Origin: a candidate division WOR-3 bacterium
GTDB lineage: Bacteria; Hydrothermota; Tepidihabitantia; Tepidihabitantales; Tepidihabitantaceae
DNA length: 42,031 bases
NCBI GenBank assembly: GCA_016867815.1
Contig: VGIR01000017.1
Location: forward strand, 1-42,031
Reading direction: 5' to 3'
The position numbers and the translations under genes were made by a program. The notes below the pieces were generated by a model, which did not search any database, was not told the DNA's origin, and worked only from the letters and a program-made list of their open reading frames with translations. Below are positions 7,550 to 15,147 of this stretch, in pieces (positions within the stretch are counted from its first letter, which is position 1; each line of letters opens with the position of its first letter).

Positions 7550-9688
7550 CTATCGCGCGAGCAGGAACTTGACCGGCCTGCGCTGGGATTGGCCGCGCAC
7601 TTCGGCGAAGTAGACGCCGGCAGGCAGTCGGGAGACATCGAGCGTGACTCTGCCCTGTCCGACCTCGGCCGCCGTGAAGTTCCGTGTGCACCTGGCTCTG
7701 CCACTTACGTCCAGAATGGCGACCTGACACTGCGCGTGGGCGGGACCCAAGTCAAGCAGCAGAATGTCGGCGGCAACCGTGCCGAGCACTCTCAGGTCGG
7801 ACGGCATCTTGCTCGAGATTCCGCCTTCCTCAACTCCTTGTCCGTAGTACTGAATTATGCAGAAACCGGCGAGATCGGCTACGTAGGCGATGTTGTCCCG
7901 CACGGAGACGTGATAGGCCCAGCGCGGCGTGTTGTAGTATCCGGTCAGCATAGGATGTGCCGGGTCTGTAGCATCGTAGACGCCGAGGCCGTCGTCGCCG
8001 AGTGCCACGAAGACCATCGTGGACATCGCGTCGATGCCCCAACTCACGGCTGGCAGAGGCAGTGATTCGTATGCAACCGGATTCGGCTTGCGCGGATCGC
8101 TCACGTCCAGGATGCCGAATCCTTGAACATCCGAATAGTAGACGTAATCACCGCGCACAACGAGATCGACGGCCGCAGCGTATGGAGTCGGACAGGAGGC
8201 GGCGATCACCGGGTTCGTCGGATCCGAGACGTCAACAACCTGGATTCCTCCGTACCAGTCGGCTACGTAGCAGTAGTTACCGGATAGGTCCAGACCAAAC
8301 GCGCTGTTGGGAAGCTTGAGCTTGGCGACCTGCGTCGGCTGAGCTGGCGCGGAGACATCGATGATGCGCAGATACTCTCCTACCGAGACGTAGGCAAGAC
8401 CAGACCGAACCGCAACGTCGTGCCCATAGCCCAGACTGTCAATCAGACCGATGATCACCGGATTTCGCGGGTCCGAGACGTCGATGACCTGGAAGAAGTT
8501 ACTGTTGTAGATTGCAGCGTAGACATATGGCCACTCGACGAATAGACGCCCTATTCGAGAAGTGTCGCCAGTTTCACCCAGCAGATAGATGTTGGACGGA
8601 TCGGCAATGCTATAGACCTCGACTCCGCCGCCCTTCACGCCCGCGAATGCGAACGTGTCGACCGTTACCACCACCTCGGTGTTGAGCGGCAACGAGAATG
8701 AGCCGGCCAGCGCCGGACTTGCGGGGTCGGACACGTCAATGACCCGAAACCCTCCTTTGGGATCCGACCGTTCCAGGACTGTGTACAACAGACTCGCTTT
8801 GGCAGCGATCCCGTAGAACGCCATGTTACGCGGCGGCCGGTATGTGGATACAAGGTAGGGGTGCGCCGGGTCGCTGACATCGACTACCTTGATCTGGGGA
8901 GGATTCGCAATCGTTGCATAGGCAAAGTCCCCGGAGATGGCAAGTCCGTCCATCCACCACCCGGCTCCAAATGACGACGACAATCTGGCCGGGTTGGTCG
9001 GGTCCGCAACACTCAACACAACGAGACCGCTTTCGGCGAACGCAACGTACAACAGAGAGTCACGGACCCTGAAGCTCTGAGCATAGCTACCGTTAAGCTC
9101 GTACGCGCCGATTTCGCAGGGATTCAGCGGGTCGGAGACGTCAGCAACTCTGACGCCGCCTGTTCTGGCAGACACGTAGAGAAGACCCCCGCGCAACTCC
9201 ACGCAGACCGCCCCACTGGGAACGGGCAGCATGGCGACCTCGCCCGGACTCCCCGGGTCTACAAAGTCCACCACCCGCACTCCGCCGTCGGAACAGGCGA
9301 CATATGCATACCTGCCGTCAAAGGCAGTACCGAAGGAGCGGCCCGGTATTCGGCAACGCCCGAGAAACCAGGGCCGCGACAGGTCGGATATGCTGTACAG
9401 CGCGACGCCTGCCTCGTCCTCGCCCACGCACAACACCGTGTCGTGGACGGAGAAGAAGAGCGGTAGACCGGGGGTCTGAAGCTCACCGACCTCGGCAATG
9501 TTGCCAGGGTCCTTCACGTTCAAGATAATCAGGCCACCGCCGGCGTTGACATACGCGAGTGTATCGTTCACCAGGTCCCGTGGCATCTCACCTGCGCCGA
9601 AGGGCCACCGGCCAATCATCCGGCAGGCGCTGGAATCAGGAGCTAGGCTTACTACGGCAGTCAGTACCAGAGTGAGTGTTGTGATCAT
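7550..9688 (-). CDS. Secreted LVIVD-repeat beta-propeller protein with C-terminal sorting domain, 712 aa
   Basis: A signal peptide (MITTLTLVLTAVVSLAPDSSA) precedes about 13 tandem repeats of roughly 42-48 residues, each closing in a VVDVSDPxNPxxxG-type motif (for example VADVSDPLNP, VIDVSDPRNP, VYDATDPAHP). These are LVIVD repeats, which fold as beta-propeller blades and are usually surface-exposed. The last 80 residues form a sorting-like domain (VAILDVSGRAR..., LPAGVYFAEVRGQ). The start has only a weak AGGA upstream. A strong hairpin (9698-9727) lies 10 nt upstream of the start, between this gene and its co-directional upstream neighbour. It ends 25 bp from the stop of the convergent receptor gene. 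Binding partner unknown. Confidence 0.85.
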   Translation of the reverse strand: MITTLTLVLTAVVSLAPDSSACRMIGRWPFGAGEMPRDLVNDTLAYVNAGGGLIILNVKDPGNIAEVGELQTPGLPLFFSVHDTVLCVGEDEAGVALYSISDLSRPWFLGRCRIPGRSFGTAFDGRYAYVACSDGGVRVVDFVDPGSPGEVAMLPVPSGAVCVELRGGLLYVSARTGGVRVADVSDPLNPCEIGAYELNGSYAQSFRVRDSLLYVAFAESGLVVLSVADPTNPARLSSSFGAGWWMDGLAISGDFAYATIANPPQIKVVDVSDPAHPYLVSTYRPPRNMAFYGIAAKASLLYTVLERSDPKGGFRVIDVSDPASPALAGSFSLPLNTEVVVTVDTFAFAGVKGGGVEVYSIADPSNIYLLGETGDTSRIGRLFVEWPYVYAAIYNSNFFQVIDVSDPRNPVIIGLIDSLGYGHDVAVRSGLAYVSVGEYLRIIDVSAPAQPTQVAKLKLPNSAFGLDLSGNYCYVADWYGGIQVVDVSDPTNPVIAASCPTPYAAAVDLVVRGDYVYYSDVQGFGILDVSDPRKPNPVAYESLPLPAVSWGIDAMSTMVFVALGDDGLGVYDATDPAHPMLTGYYNTPRWAYHVSVRDNIAYVADLAGFCIIQYYGQGVEEGGISSKMPSDLRVLGTVAADILLLDLGPAHAQCQVAILDVSGRARCTRNFTAAEVGQGRVTLDVSRLPAGVYFAEVRGQSQRRPVKFLLAR

Positions 9689-9697
9689 GGTCCTGTC

Positions 9698-9727
9698 GGG
9701 AGGGCACGGACGAATCCGCGCCCTCCC
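9698..9727 (-). terminator. Long hairpin between two secreted-protein genes
   Basis: GGGAGGGC (9698-9705), mismatch, CGGA (707-710 of the 9-kb block), CGAA loop, TCCG, mismatch, GCCCTCCC (9720-9727): 12 paired bases around one A/C mismatch. It follows the gene ending at 9748 and precedes the start at 9688, so it may terminate the first gene or shape the leader of the second. Confidence 0.6.
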
Positions 9728-9747
9728 ATCCAGACTAGCCCATCACG

Positions 9748-10341
9748 CTACCAGGCGAGCCCGTACAGAAGCCATATGTTGACTTCCATCGCGAGCGTCT
9801 GCCCCGGCCCGCGGCCGTATTCCTTTGGAGTCAAGTAGACTGGCGAGACCGTGGCGGCCCCTGCGCCTTCAGGTACGGGTGGTTCATCGTACGGTTGAGA
9901 CGGGAAGTGCTCTATAACCGGCGGACTCCAGCACATGCCGGACATGTAGTACTTGTGGTCTTCAGGAATGTAGATGTAGTCGTAGTTCTTGTTCATGACG
10001 TACCAGTTGCTGTAGTAGGGATGTATGTGATTCGACCACCAGGCAGTATGAACCCATCGTTTGATATCCGGGTCGTCCTCGGCTCTGCCCCTTACCCATG
10101 ACCAGTGTGCCGGTGACCAGTCCTCATACCGCACGCCGCCCCGGATTCCCTCCGGGACTTGAGGGGGTTGGCTGACCAAGTCCCCAGTCGCGGCCACGTA
10201 GTTCTCTGCCGCGATGCTATCTTCCCACACCTCCTCGACGGCCTCGACGCCCTCCAGTGCAAAGGCGTTCGTCGCCAGAGGCAGAAGACACCCGGCGCAC
10301 AGCAGAACCAGCGCCAGTGTCGCTTGGCTATGTCTTGACAT
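9748..10341 (-). CDS. Trp/Tyr/His-rich secreted hypothetical protein, 197 aa
   Basis: The start at 10341 has a clear AAGGAG 8 nt upstream. A signal peptide (LALVLLCAGCLLPLATNAFA) is followed by a mature protein with an acidic N-terminal part and an unusually aromatic centre (WSPAHWSWVRGRAEDD, HTAWWSNHIHPYYSNWYV, NKNYDYIYIPEDHKYY). The signal peptide contains a Cys in a lipobox-like position (LLCAGC), so a lipoprotein is possible. No family recognised. The promoter upstream is strong and has a GA-dinucleotide spacer. The downstream LVIVD gene may be co-transcribed past the intervening hairpin. Function unknown; a carbohydrate- or surface-binding role would be a guess. Confidence 0.7.
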   Translation of the reverse strand: MSRHSQATLALVLLCAGCLLPLATNAFALEGVEAVEEVWEDSIAAENYVAATGDLVSQPPQVPEGIRGGVRYEDWSPAHWSWVRGRAEDDPDIKRWVHTAWWSNHIHPYYSNWYVMNKNYDYIYIPEDHKYYMSGMCWSPPVIEHFPSQPYDEPPVPEGAGAATVSPVYLTPKEYGRGPGQTLAMEVNIWLLYGLAW

Positions 10342-10386
10342 CCTTATCTCCTTACAGCCGGGTCTTGTTTGTCCGACTGCAGGCCT

Positions 10387-10415
10387 AATATACTCTCTCT
10401 CTCTCTGTGTGTCAA
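10387..10415 (-). promoter_or_regulatory. Strong sigma70-type promoter with (GA)n spacer
   Basis: On the minus strand TTGACA (10415-10410), 17-nt spacer made of CACAGAGAGAGAGAGAG, and TATATT (10392-10387). Predicted transcription start near 10380, giving a leader of about 40 nt with an AAGGAG site for the gene at 10341. The dinucleotide spacer could vary in length by slippage. Confidence 0.75.
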
Positions 10416-10624
10416 GGAAGACAGCGCAAGACCAACACAGCGCGTAAGTATCCTATTCTAACTAATTTAGCGACTAGTGCGAGCGCGGATTGCGCCCGCC
10501 ACGAGATGAACTTCGGAGGGGTAACGTCATCTGCTCGTCCCGGGATTTCGGGGGATCTCGAGGGCACAGTGTCTGGTTGGTATTGACGCGTGCGAGCGGA
10601 TAGTTAAACACAGGTTTCTACACG

Positions 10625-10738
10625 GTGAGCTGGGATGCGAGAGACAGCCATGGCAGGTAGGTGCCGCGCGGGGTCTACTTCTATCGCCTCGACACGCCGG
10701 GATTCCGGGCGGTGAAGAAGGCGGTGGTGGCGAGGTGA
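10625..10738 (+). pseudogene. Remnant of a FlgD-like C-terminal sorting domain
   Basis: In one frame the bases read VSWDARDSHGR, a TAG stop, then VPRGVYFYRLDTPGFRAV and KKAVVAR followed by a TGA stop. This is the typical end of FlgD-Ig-like C-terminal domains of secreted proteins in this kind of genome (WDGRDSxGRxVPxGVYFYRL). The TAG interrupts it, and upstream sequence contains more stops and no gene body. It is therefore the decayed 3' end of a lost secreted-protein gene. Confidence 0.7.
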
Positions 10739-10776
10739 GCGGCAAGTAGACAGAATGCAGTAGACAGGATACAGGG

Positions 10777-10802
10777 AGGGGCGGGCGAAAGCCCGCCCCT
10801 TT
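10777..10802. terminator. Rho-independent-type terminator
   Basis: AGGGGCGGGC (10777-10786), GAAA tetraloop, GCCCGCCCCT (10791-10800), then TT. It lies after the plus-strand remnant and beyond the 3' end of the minus-strand regulator gene (10842), so it may act on both strands. Confidence 0.7.
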
Positions 10803-10841
10803 GCATCCACCAAACGTTGCGGGCGGCGGGGGTAGTTCTGG

Positions 10842-11546
10842 CTAGGTCCGAGCTATACTCTCGTCGACCAGCGCGGTGATTCGTTCGCGGAGTGTGGCCC
10901 GAACCGGCAGGGCTTCGATCCCGATGTCTGCCGTCCAGCGTTCCAGTTCCTCAAGCTTGGGCTTGAGCTTGTGCTCGTCCTTGCTGCGAGTGAGTAACCG
11001 CCAGAGCTTCCTCGCGTAGACTCGCGTCCAGGCCGCCTCGACTGAGGCCGGCTTGATGCCGGCGGACGAGAGCTCAGTCTCCACCAGCCGATTCAGCTGG
11101 CGTTGCGCTTCCTGGCCTCGCGCGTACGCCCGGACGCGGGCAAGTCGCTTGCGTACCGGCTCTGTTGTCAGTTTGGCCCGCAGGACGTGATGGTCGTACT
11201 TCTCGACCGCTCCGGCCACGCGCCACGACAGCTTCTTGGCGAGGCTCCGCACCCGCTTGTACCCGCGCTGCTCCAGCACGGTGGGCTGAAAGGTATAGGC
11301 ATTGAGCAGGTCGGCGATGTCGGCGAACGAGGCCCGGCACGCCCGCAGATAGTCGGCCACAAAGCCGAGAGAAGGATAGGGGGCCTTGCCAAGCTCCACC
11401 TTGCCGATGAGTTGGTGATTGCCTTTGCCTTGCCTCCCCATCAGTACCACTAGCTCCTGCTGGGTCATGCCTTCTCGGAACCGGAGTTCGCGCAGCCTCA
11501 ATCCCATTTCGGGCGTGAACCTGAACATCTCTTTCGACCTGCTCAT
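10842..11546 (-). CDS. XRE-family helix-turn-helix regulator, 234 aa
   Basis: Residues about 10-70 form a Cro/cI-type helix-turn-helix (GLRLRELRFREGMTQQELV, then GKVELGKAPYPSLGFVADYL). The remaining 160 residues are helical and rich in Arg, Lys and Leu; no family recognised there. It presumably binds DNA in the cytoplasm. The promoter and a long inverted repeat overlap directly upstream, with arms flanking the -10 box and touching the -35 box, which suggests autorepression. The -10 box ends 9 nt before ATG 11546, so the transcript would have almost no leader. A longer reading frame in another register is a shadow. It borders array C. Confidence 0.8.
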   Translation of the reverse strand: MSRSKEMFRFTPEMGLRLRELRFREGMTQQELVVLMGRQGKGNHQLIGKVELGKAPYPSLGFVADYLRACRASFADIADLLNAYTFQPTVLEQRGYKRVRSLAKKLSWRVAGAVEKYDHHVLRAKLTTEPVRKRLARVRAYARGQEAQRQLNRLVETELSSAGIKPASVEAAWTRVYARKLWRLLTRSKDEHKLKPKLEELERWTADIGIEALPVRATLRERITALVDESIART

Positions 11547-11547
11547 A

Positions 11548-11584
11548 TTGACCGCATGATACCAATAGGACTCATGCGGGTCAA
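11548..11584 (-). promoter_or_regulatory. Promoter overlapped by inverted-repeat operator
   Basis: On the minus strand TTGACC (11584-11579), 17-nt spacer, TATCAT (11561-11556). The plus strand shows TTGACCGCATGA (11548-11559) and, after 12 nt, TCATGCGGGTCAA (11572-11584), an inverted repeat with one extra G. The likely ligand is the adjacent XRE regulator. Confidence 0.7.
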
Positions 11585-11627
11585 TGGCATGAATGGGGGA
11601 TAAGACGCGGTATCAGAGGAGGTTGGG

Positions 11628-12011
11628 GTCGCTATGCGAGTCGGCCTGGGGGTCGCTCCGGGGACGGCCCGGAGGGCGGTCTGCGGTGTTGTCTGGGAGT
11701 GAGTCCCGAAAGCCATTCAGACGGCTATTCTTGGGGTGATTGAGAAAGCGAAATGCAGGCCAGTTCGGAACGCGCTTCGGGACGCAACGCCCTGCGCTAC
11801 CCCGATTTCTGCTCTATCCGCTATCTGTTCAGCAGCCCCGAGTGTCGCCTAGCGGGTCACTTGTACGACAACCTGCGAGACTGCTTGGAGGGCGATTCGT
11901 TCGACTATCTACAGGGCAATTCGCGGAGCTGCGTGGCGGCTAGCAGTCGGGACTGGGGTGAGAGACGGAGGATTGGCTGTCCGGGCGACTATCCGTCCAT
12001 CCGTAGTTGCC
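11628..12011. repeat. Array C: degenerate 12-bp tandem repeat, 32 units
   Basis: Cutting every 12 bp from 11628 gives 32 units in one phase. Position 4 is a purine in 31 of 32 units, and position 5 is a pyrimidine in 28 of 32; position 1 is mostly G. Typical units are GCGATTCGTTCG and ACTGCTTGGAGG. It shares the period, but not the consensus, with arrays A and B. Confidence 0.8.
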
Positions 12012-12017
12012 GTCCGT

Positions 12018-12070
12018 ATCTCTGGATTCTGATCTCTGGATTCTGGTTTCTGGACTCTGAGCTCTGGACT
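12018..12070. repeat. CTGGATTCTG-type word repeat
   Basis: CTCTGGATTCTGATCTCTGG and variants follow array C without a gap. The same word family appears reversed at 16923 and again at 30812. Confidence 0.55.
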
Positions 12071-12087
12071 ATCCGAACCCGAAAGCG

Positions 12088-12690
12088 CTACGGCAGGTCG
12101 GCGGACTTGAGCTCGAACCTCCACGTCGGCGACGTGAAGCCCTCACCCTTCACCGCGCCTATTCCTTTCGCATAGCACACCCGATAGTACAACTGCCCGA
12201 GCAGTCCGTAGTAGTTCACCTCGTAGCAGTTCTTGAATGTGCCGGCCGGCAGGATAACGTCCGTCTTCCCAGCCACTACTGCCGAGTCGGTCCAGAGCGC
12301 GTAGGTCCAACGCCATACCGCTACCGAATCCAAGGGCTGCACCACTACCGCAAGGGGCGTCAGTCCGCCCCTGGACCCGAGCCAGGTGGTATCTCCGCTC
12401 ACCGTGTAGAAACAGGAAGTATCGCCGTCGAGATTGTTGAAGGGGAAGACGTTCGCAAGCGTTACCCCGCTGTCGGTGACCGCCTTCGCGTAGTGCTTCA
12501 CCTCGCCGACCTCCGTCACAGTCACGCTGAAGTCCCAGGTATCGCCAGCGCTCGTGAGTCTGTACGTCCACTTGCTACCGAGTTCCAGCGGAAACCAGCC
12601 CTGTGACAGCTTCTTGCGGCAGCCGAAAGACAGCAACGCCAGCGGGATGATGAACAGGAACGTGAGAAGCCTGATGCGTCCGGTCGTCAT
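12088..12690 (-). CDS. Lipoprotein, 200 aa, unknown function
   Basis: The start at 12690 is chosen because TAGAAT ends 7 nt upstream with a TTGACA at the right distance; an in-frame ATG at 12708 would lie inside that promoter. The N-terminus MTTGRIRLLTFLFIIPLALL followed by SFGC is a lipoprotein signal with Cys as the lipidated residue. The mature part is beta-rich (GWFPLELGSKWTYRL, KHYAKAVTDSGVTLANVF) and resembles secreted proteins that begin with a 'YFPLxxGNxWxY' motif. It ends with sequence that reads FELKSADLP. Anchoring in an envelope membrane is inferred; no function assigned. Confidence 0.72.
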   Translation of the reverse strand: MTTGRIRLLTFLFIIPLALLSFGCRKKLSQGWFPLELGSKWTYRLTSAGDTWDFSVTVTEVGEVKHYAKAVTDSGVTLANVFPFNNLDGDTSCFYTVSGDTTWLGSRGGLTPLAVVVQPLDSVAVWRWTYALWTDSAVVAGKTDVILPAGTFKNCYEVNYYGLLGQLYYRVCYAKGIGAVKGEGFTSPTWRFELKSADLP

Positions 12691-12697
12691 CGTGCGA

Positions 12698-12726
12698 ATT
12701 CTAGACATCCCAACCGCTGATGTCAA
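12698..12726 (-). promoter_or_regulatory. Sigma70-type promoter, leaderless
   Basis: Minus strand TTGACA (12726-12721), 17-nt spacer, TAGAAT (12703-12698), then 7 nt to ATG at 12690. Confidence 0.7.
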
Positions 12727-12781
12727 TGACGCTGCTTGATGAAGGCATGCCTGTTCGTTCGGGCGTGAGCACATAAATGTC

Positions 12782-13711
12782 CTACTTCCTCTGCTCAATC
12801 TCACGGAGCGCGCACCCTGCGGCTACTCTCACGCTTTCCTCGCTGTCTTGGGCGAGACCCTTTAGCAGCAGCCTTGAGCGGTCATCGCCGATCGCCCTAA
12901 GTACGCTCACGGCTTTCCGTCGAGCATCCGACACGTAGTACCACCGGAGGACATCATCTTCACTCTTCGGCTGCCGGAGCCCTAGGACTTCTTGTGCGAC
13001 TTCGAACGCCAACTCCGTGTCCGTGCCAACCAGACGCAAAGCTGCGCCCGCGCGTAGCTCAGGGTTCCGAGATTGCGTCGCCTTTCGGAAGTATCGATAG
13101 ATAGTGTCGAGGTCCTCGGGGCGGTCACGGTAGGCGTCGATGGACGTGCCGACGGCCCGGAAGGCGTTCGATGGAATCGCTCCGGGATCGCTATCTCCCA
13201 GCGCGAGCACTGATCTGAACACGGGCAGTGCTGCATGCAAATCACCGAGCTGGAACAGCGCAGCCGCCGCGCCCAACTGGACAGCTCTGTTCATCACCAG
13301 TGTGTTTCCGGCGCCTGTTGCCCGGGCCGCAAAACGGCGCTCCAGAGTGAGATTCTGCTTCAAGACGGGAATAGCGCTCCTTGCTCCCATGCTGCCGAGG
13401 AAGTCCGCAGCGATCAGCAGAGCATCGCGCGTCTGCCGCGCCCCGGTGTCCGACAGCATCTCAATCATCGTCGGTATTGCCCGCGGGTCCCGGGAGCTGG
13501 CAATCCACTGCATCAGTTGCTCATACCTGAATGTCGAGTTCTGCGCTGCTGGCTGATGAAGCTGTTTGATGTAGCTGGGGAGATTGCGTCGATGAGATTC
13601 CCGCATCTTCTTGGTGAGGTCCGGCTCTTGGTCCGCTGCCAGCGCCGTGACGACTGTCATGGAGGATAGCAGCGCAGCTGTTATTGAAAGCCACGTCGTG
13701 CGCATCCGCAT
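12782..13711 (-). CDS. Secreted HEAT-repeat protein, 309 aa
   Basis: A signal peptide (MRMRTTWLSITAALLSSMTVVTALA) precedes helical repeats of the HEAT/PBS-lyase type: SSRDPRAIPTMIEMLSD, GARSAIPVLKQNL, and C-terminal SVLRAIGDD..., SVRVAAGCALREIEQR. HEAT repeats form curved helical scaffolds for protein binding; the partner is unknown. The start at 13711 is the first of two nearby ATGs (13705 is the other), and neither has a good ribosome-binding site. It lies 63 nt downstream of HicB on the same strand and 91 nt upstream of the lipoprotein gene, which has its own promoter. Confidence 0.72.
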   Translation of the reverse strand: MRMRTTWLSITAALLSSMTVVTALAADQEPDLTKKMRESHRRNLPSYIKQLHQPAAQNSTFRYEQLMQWIASSRDPRAIPTMIEMLSDTGARQTRDALLIAADFLGSMGARSAIPVLKQNLTLERRFAARATGAGNTLVMNRAVQLGAAAALFQLGDLHAALPVFRSVLALGDSDPGAIPSNAFRAVGTSIDAYRDRPEDLDTIYRYFRKATQSRNPELRAGAALRLVGTDTELAFEVAQEVLGLRQPKSEDDVLRWYYVSDARRKAVSVLRAIGDDRSRLLLKGLAQDSEESVRVAAGCALREIEQRK

Positions 13712-13774
13712 CGGACCGACCAGCTTACTCAGTCCGGCCGGGTGATGTTGAGAAGCGGTATCTGAGTCGTGCGT

Positions 13775-14014
13775 CTATCTCGACACGCCAACCGGGGCGA
13801 CTTGGTAGATGGCTGGCCGATAGCGCGGCTTTGGAACCGGTTTGCGCAGGCGCTTGGCAGCCGACAGCCAAGCAGCCTTGGCCTTCTCGACCTCGGCTAG
13901 CGCCTCCTCAGGCGTGCTGCCGAACGCCGAGCAGGAATCAAGGTCCGGGATATCGGCTATGTATCCGCCATCTTCTTCGCTGTAGAAGATGTTTATGTGA
14001 TAATCCTTCATCAT
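13775..14014 (-). CDS. hicB: HicB-like antitoxin, 79 aa
   Basis: The protein has the HicB partial-RNase-H-like fold signature: YHINIFYSEEDGGYIADIPD, then CSAFGSTPEEALAEVEKA and a basic C-terminus. HicB antitoxins bind and block HicA. Its ATG overlaps the stop of hicA (ATGA, 4 nt), which indicates translational coupling in the usual hicA-hicB order. It is short, about the size of minimal HicB proteins, and lacks an obvious C-terminal DNA-binding helix-turn-helix, so autoregulation by HicB itself is not evident. Confidence 0.85.
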   Translation of the reverse strand: MMKDYHINIFYSEEDGGYIADIPDLDSCSAFGSTPEEALAEVEKAKAAWLSAAKRLRKPVPKPRYRPAIYQVAPVGVSR

Positions 14015-14265
14015 TGTTCCTCAAGCTTCAGATTGTGCCTCTCCACCAACCGCAGGAACTGTCGTATCTGATACGGTTTCGCCTGACCTCGCGCATCTTG
14101 GAGGTTAATGAGCTCGGGGATGCCTTCGCGCGCGAAGATATGATGGCTGCCGCTGGTTCTTCGGAGCCTGAACCCGAATCCCTCGATCAGCTTGACCATG
14201 TCTGCAAACGGGACATTGTTCAGCGAGCCATCGACCAAGCGGATCAGGAGTTGTCTGCGATTCAC
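14011..14265 (-). CDS. hicA: HicA-like mRNA interferase toxin, 84 aa
   Basis: HicA family: a small double-stranded-RNA-binding-like fold with the catalytic His in GFGFRLRRTSGSHHIF and a C-terminal helix (YQIRQFLRLVERHNL). HicA proteins cleave mRNA when not bound by HicB. The GTG at 14265 is chosen over TTG 14271 because AGGAGG lies 8 nt before the GTG but only 2 nt before the TTG. A promoter (TTGACA-16-TATCCT) lies just upstream. All key residues are present, so the pair looks functional. Confidence 0.85.
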   Translation of the reverse strand: MNRRQLLIRLVDGSLNNVPFADMVKLIEGFGFRLRRTSGSHHIFAREGIPELINLQDARGQAKPYQIRQFLRLVERHNLKLEEQ

Positions 14266-14283
14266 TGGCAATTCCTCCTCAAG

Positions 14284-14311
14284 AGGATAGGCTGCACTTC
14301 CTGCGTGTCAA
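14284..14311 (-). promoter_or_regulatory. hicAB promoter
   Basis: Minus strand TTGACA (14311-14306), 16-nt spacer, TATCCT (14289-14284), giving a short leader that contains AGGAGG before GTG 14265. Confidence 0.75.
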
Positions 14312-14448
14312 ACCACAGCGCGTCGCGTGATCACCTCAATCTCACAGAAGATGTCGTGATTTCTCTGACGTTCCGAGGAACCGAAGACGGGCGGATTACT
14401 TGCGTTTGAGGAGGAGCCGACTAGAATGGCGCGAGGAAATCACGCAAC

Positions 14449-14955
14449 ATGCAATACGCTAAATGCTCGACGCCAGACAACGGATATAGGACCTCGACGC
14501 TGTGGCTAGTTTCCGTTGCTCTTGCTTTGGTGGCAATCGCTGGGTGCGGGACGGCGTGCAGGTGCTGCCGTTCCAACACCGCCTCAGTCGCCTCCGCGCC
14601 GGAGCGGGTGGAGATCGACGGCCGTAAGTACACGCTGACCGCAAACGCATGGCGCGACTTCCAGCCAATCGCGCCGCCCGATGGGCAACCGCTCGTGGTG
14701 GTCGCCCGTGTGGTTCGTCCGCTACTCCAAGCTGAGCCGAACCTCGACGCCGCCTCGATTGATCGTATCTGGGTGCTTAGCGGCAAGAAGCAGTGGTCGG
14801 CGAAGCCTGAGAATCCCTCGATGTTCGAGGCCGCAGTCCGAGGCGGGCCGAAGTGGGGACCGGGAATCAAGGTGGATGTTGTCGCGCGGCTGAAGCAGGG
14901 GAAACAGACGTGGCTTGTCCGCGCCGCCGGAGTAGAGATAAAGCGGACGGACTAG
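14449..14955 (+). CDS. Lipoprotein, 168 aa, unknown function
   Basis: The N-terminal hydrophobic stretch LWLVSVALALVAIAGC ends in a lipobox Cys, and the next residues include four further Cys (CGTACRCC). The mature region (VEIDGRKYTLTANAWRDFQP, then a run ending in QPLVVVARVVRPL and DRIWVLSGKKQWSA) is beta-rich; no family recognised. The long, polar n-region before the hydrophobic core is unusual, so the start may be further downstream. A weak GAGGAAAT lies 12 nt before the ATG. It is divergent from hicAB. Confidence 0.65.
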   Translation: MQYAKCSTPDNGYRTSTLWLVSVALALVAIAGCGTACRCCRSNTASVASAPERVEIDGRKYTLTANAWRDFQPIAPPDGQPLVVVARVVRPLLQAEPNLDAASIDRIWVLSGKKQWSAKPENPSMFEAAVRGGPKWGPGIKVDVVARLKQGKQTWLVRAAGVEIKRTD

Positions 14956-14962
14956 GCGCGGA

Positions 14963-15058
14963 GAAGTCAAAAGGCAAAAGCCAAAGGCCAAAAGTCAAAG
15001 GTGCGGGCGGGGCGAAGCTAGAAGTCAGAAGCTAGATGCTAGAAGCTCGAAGTTCGGA
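14963..15058. repeat. AGTCAAAAG / AGAAGCTAGA word repeat
   Basis: Tandem near-repeats of AAGTCAAAAGGCAAAAGCC and then of AGAAGTCAGAAGCTAGATGC fill the gap after the lipoprotein gene. It holds no open frame of interest. Confidence 0.55.
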
Positions 15059-15106
15059 GGTGGGAAAAGCGGCAGCTTTGCTGCCGCACTCCAAGACCGA
15101 AGTTTC

Positions 15107-15137
15107 CGTTTCGTGTGTTTCGTGCTTTCGTGGCTAG
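15107..15137. repeat. TTTCGTG-type word repeat
   Basis: GTTTCGTGTGTTTCGTGC followed by TTTCGTGG is the reverse-complement form of the CACGAAG word family. It precedes parA but does not match the parS consensus. Confidence 0.5.
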
Positions 15138-15147
15138 TCCCGGCTTC

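Larger units (their letters stand above)
10342..10841. other. Intergenic stretch with a promoter, a gene remnant and a terminator
   Basis: Apart from the minus-strand promoter at 10387-10415, the decayed sorting domain at 10625-10738 and the hairpin at 10777-10802, the stretch 10440-10620 shows nothing recognisable. Confidence 0.6.
11547..12087. other. Non-coding stretch: operator, array C and CTGGATTC words
   Basis: No gene is supported here. A plus-strand open frame (11753-12175) runs through array C and over the 3' end of the lipoprotein gene on the opposite strand; it has no promoter or ribosome-binding site. Confidence 0.6.

Noticed and set aside
11753-12175. 140-codon plus-strand frame across array C
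   Set aside because: Runs antisense over the lipoprotein gene, has no start signal and is periodic only where the array is.
12690-12804. Longer N-terminus for the lipoprotein gene (start at 12804 or 12708)
   Set aside because: Would place the start within or upstream of a good promoter and bury the lipoprotein signal.
15107-15137. GTTTCGTG words upstream of parA as a parS site
   Set aside because: parS is a 16-bp palindrome around CACGTG; this stretch has no such palindrome and belongs to the CACGAAG word family.
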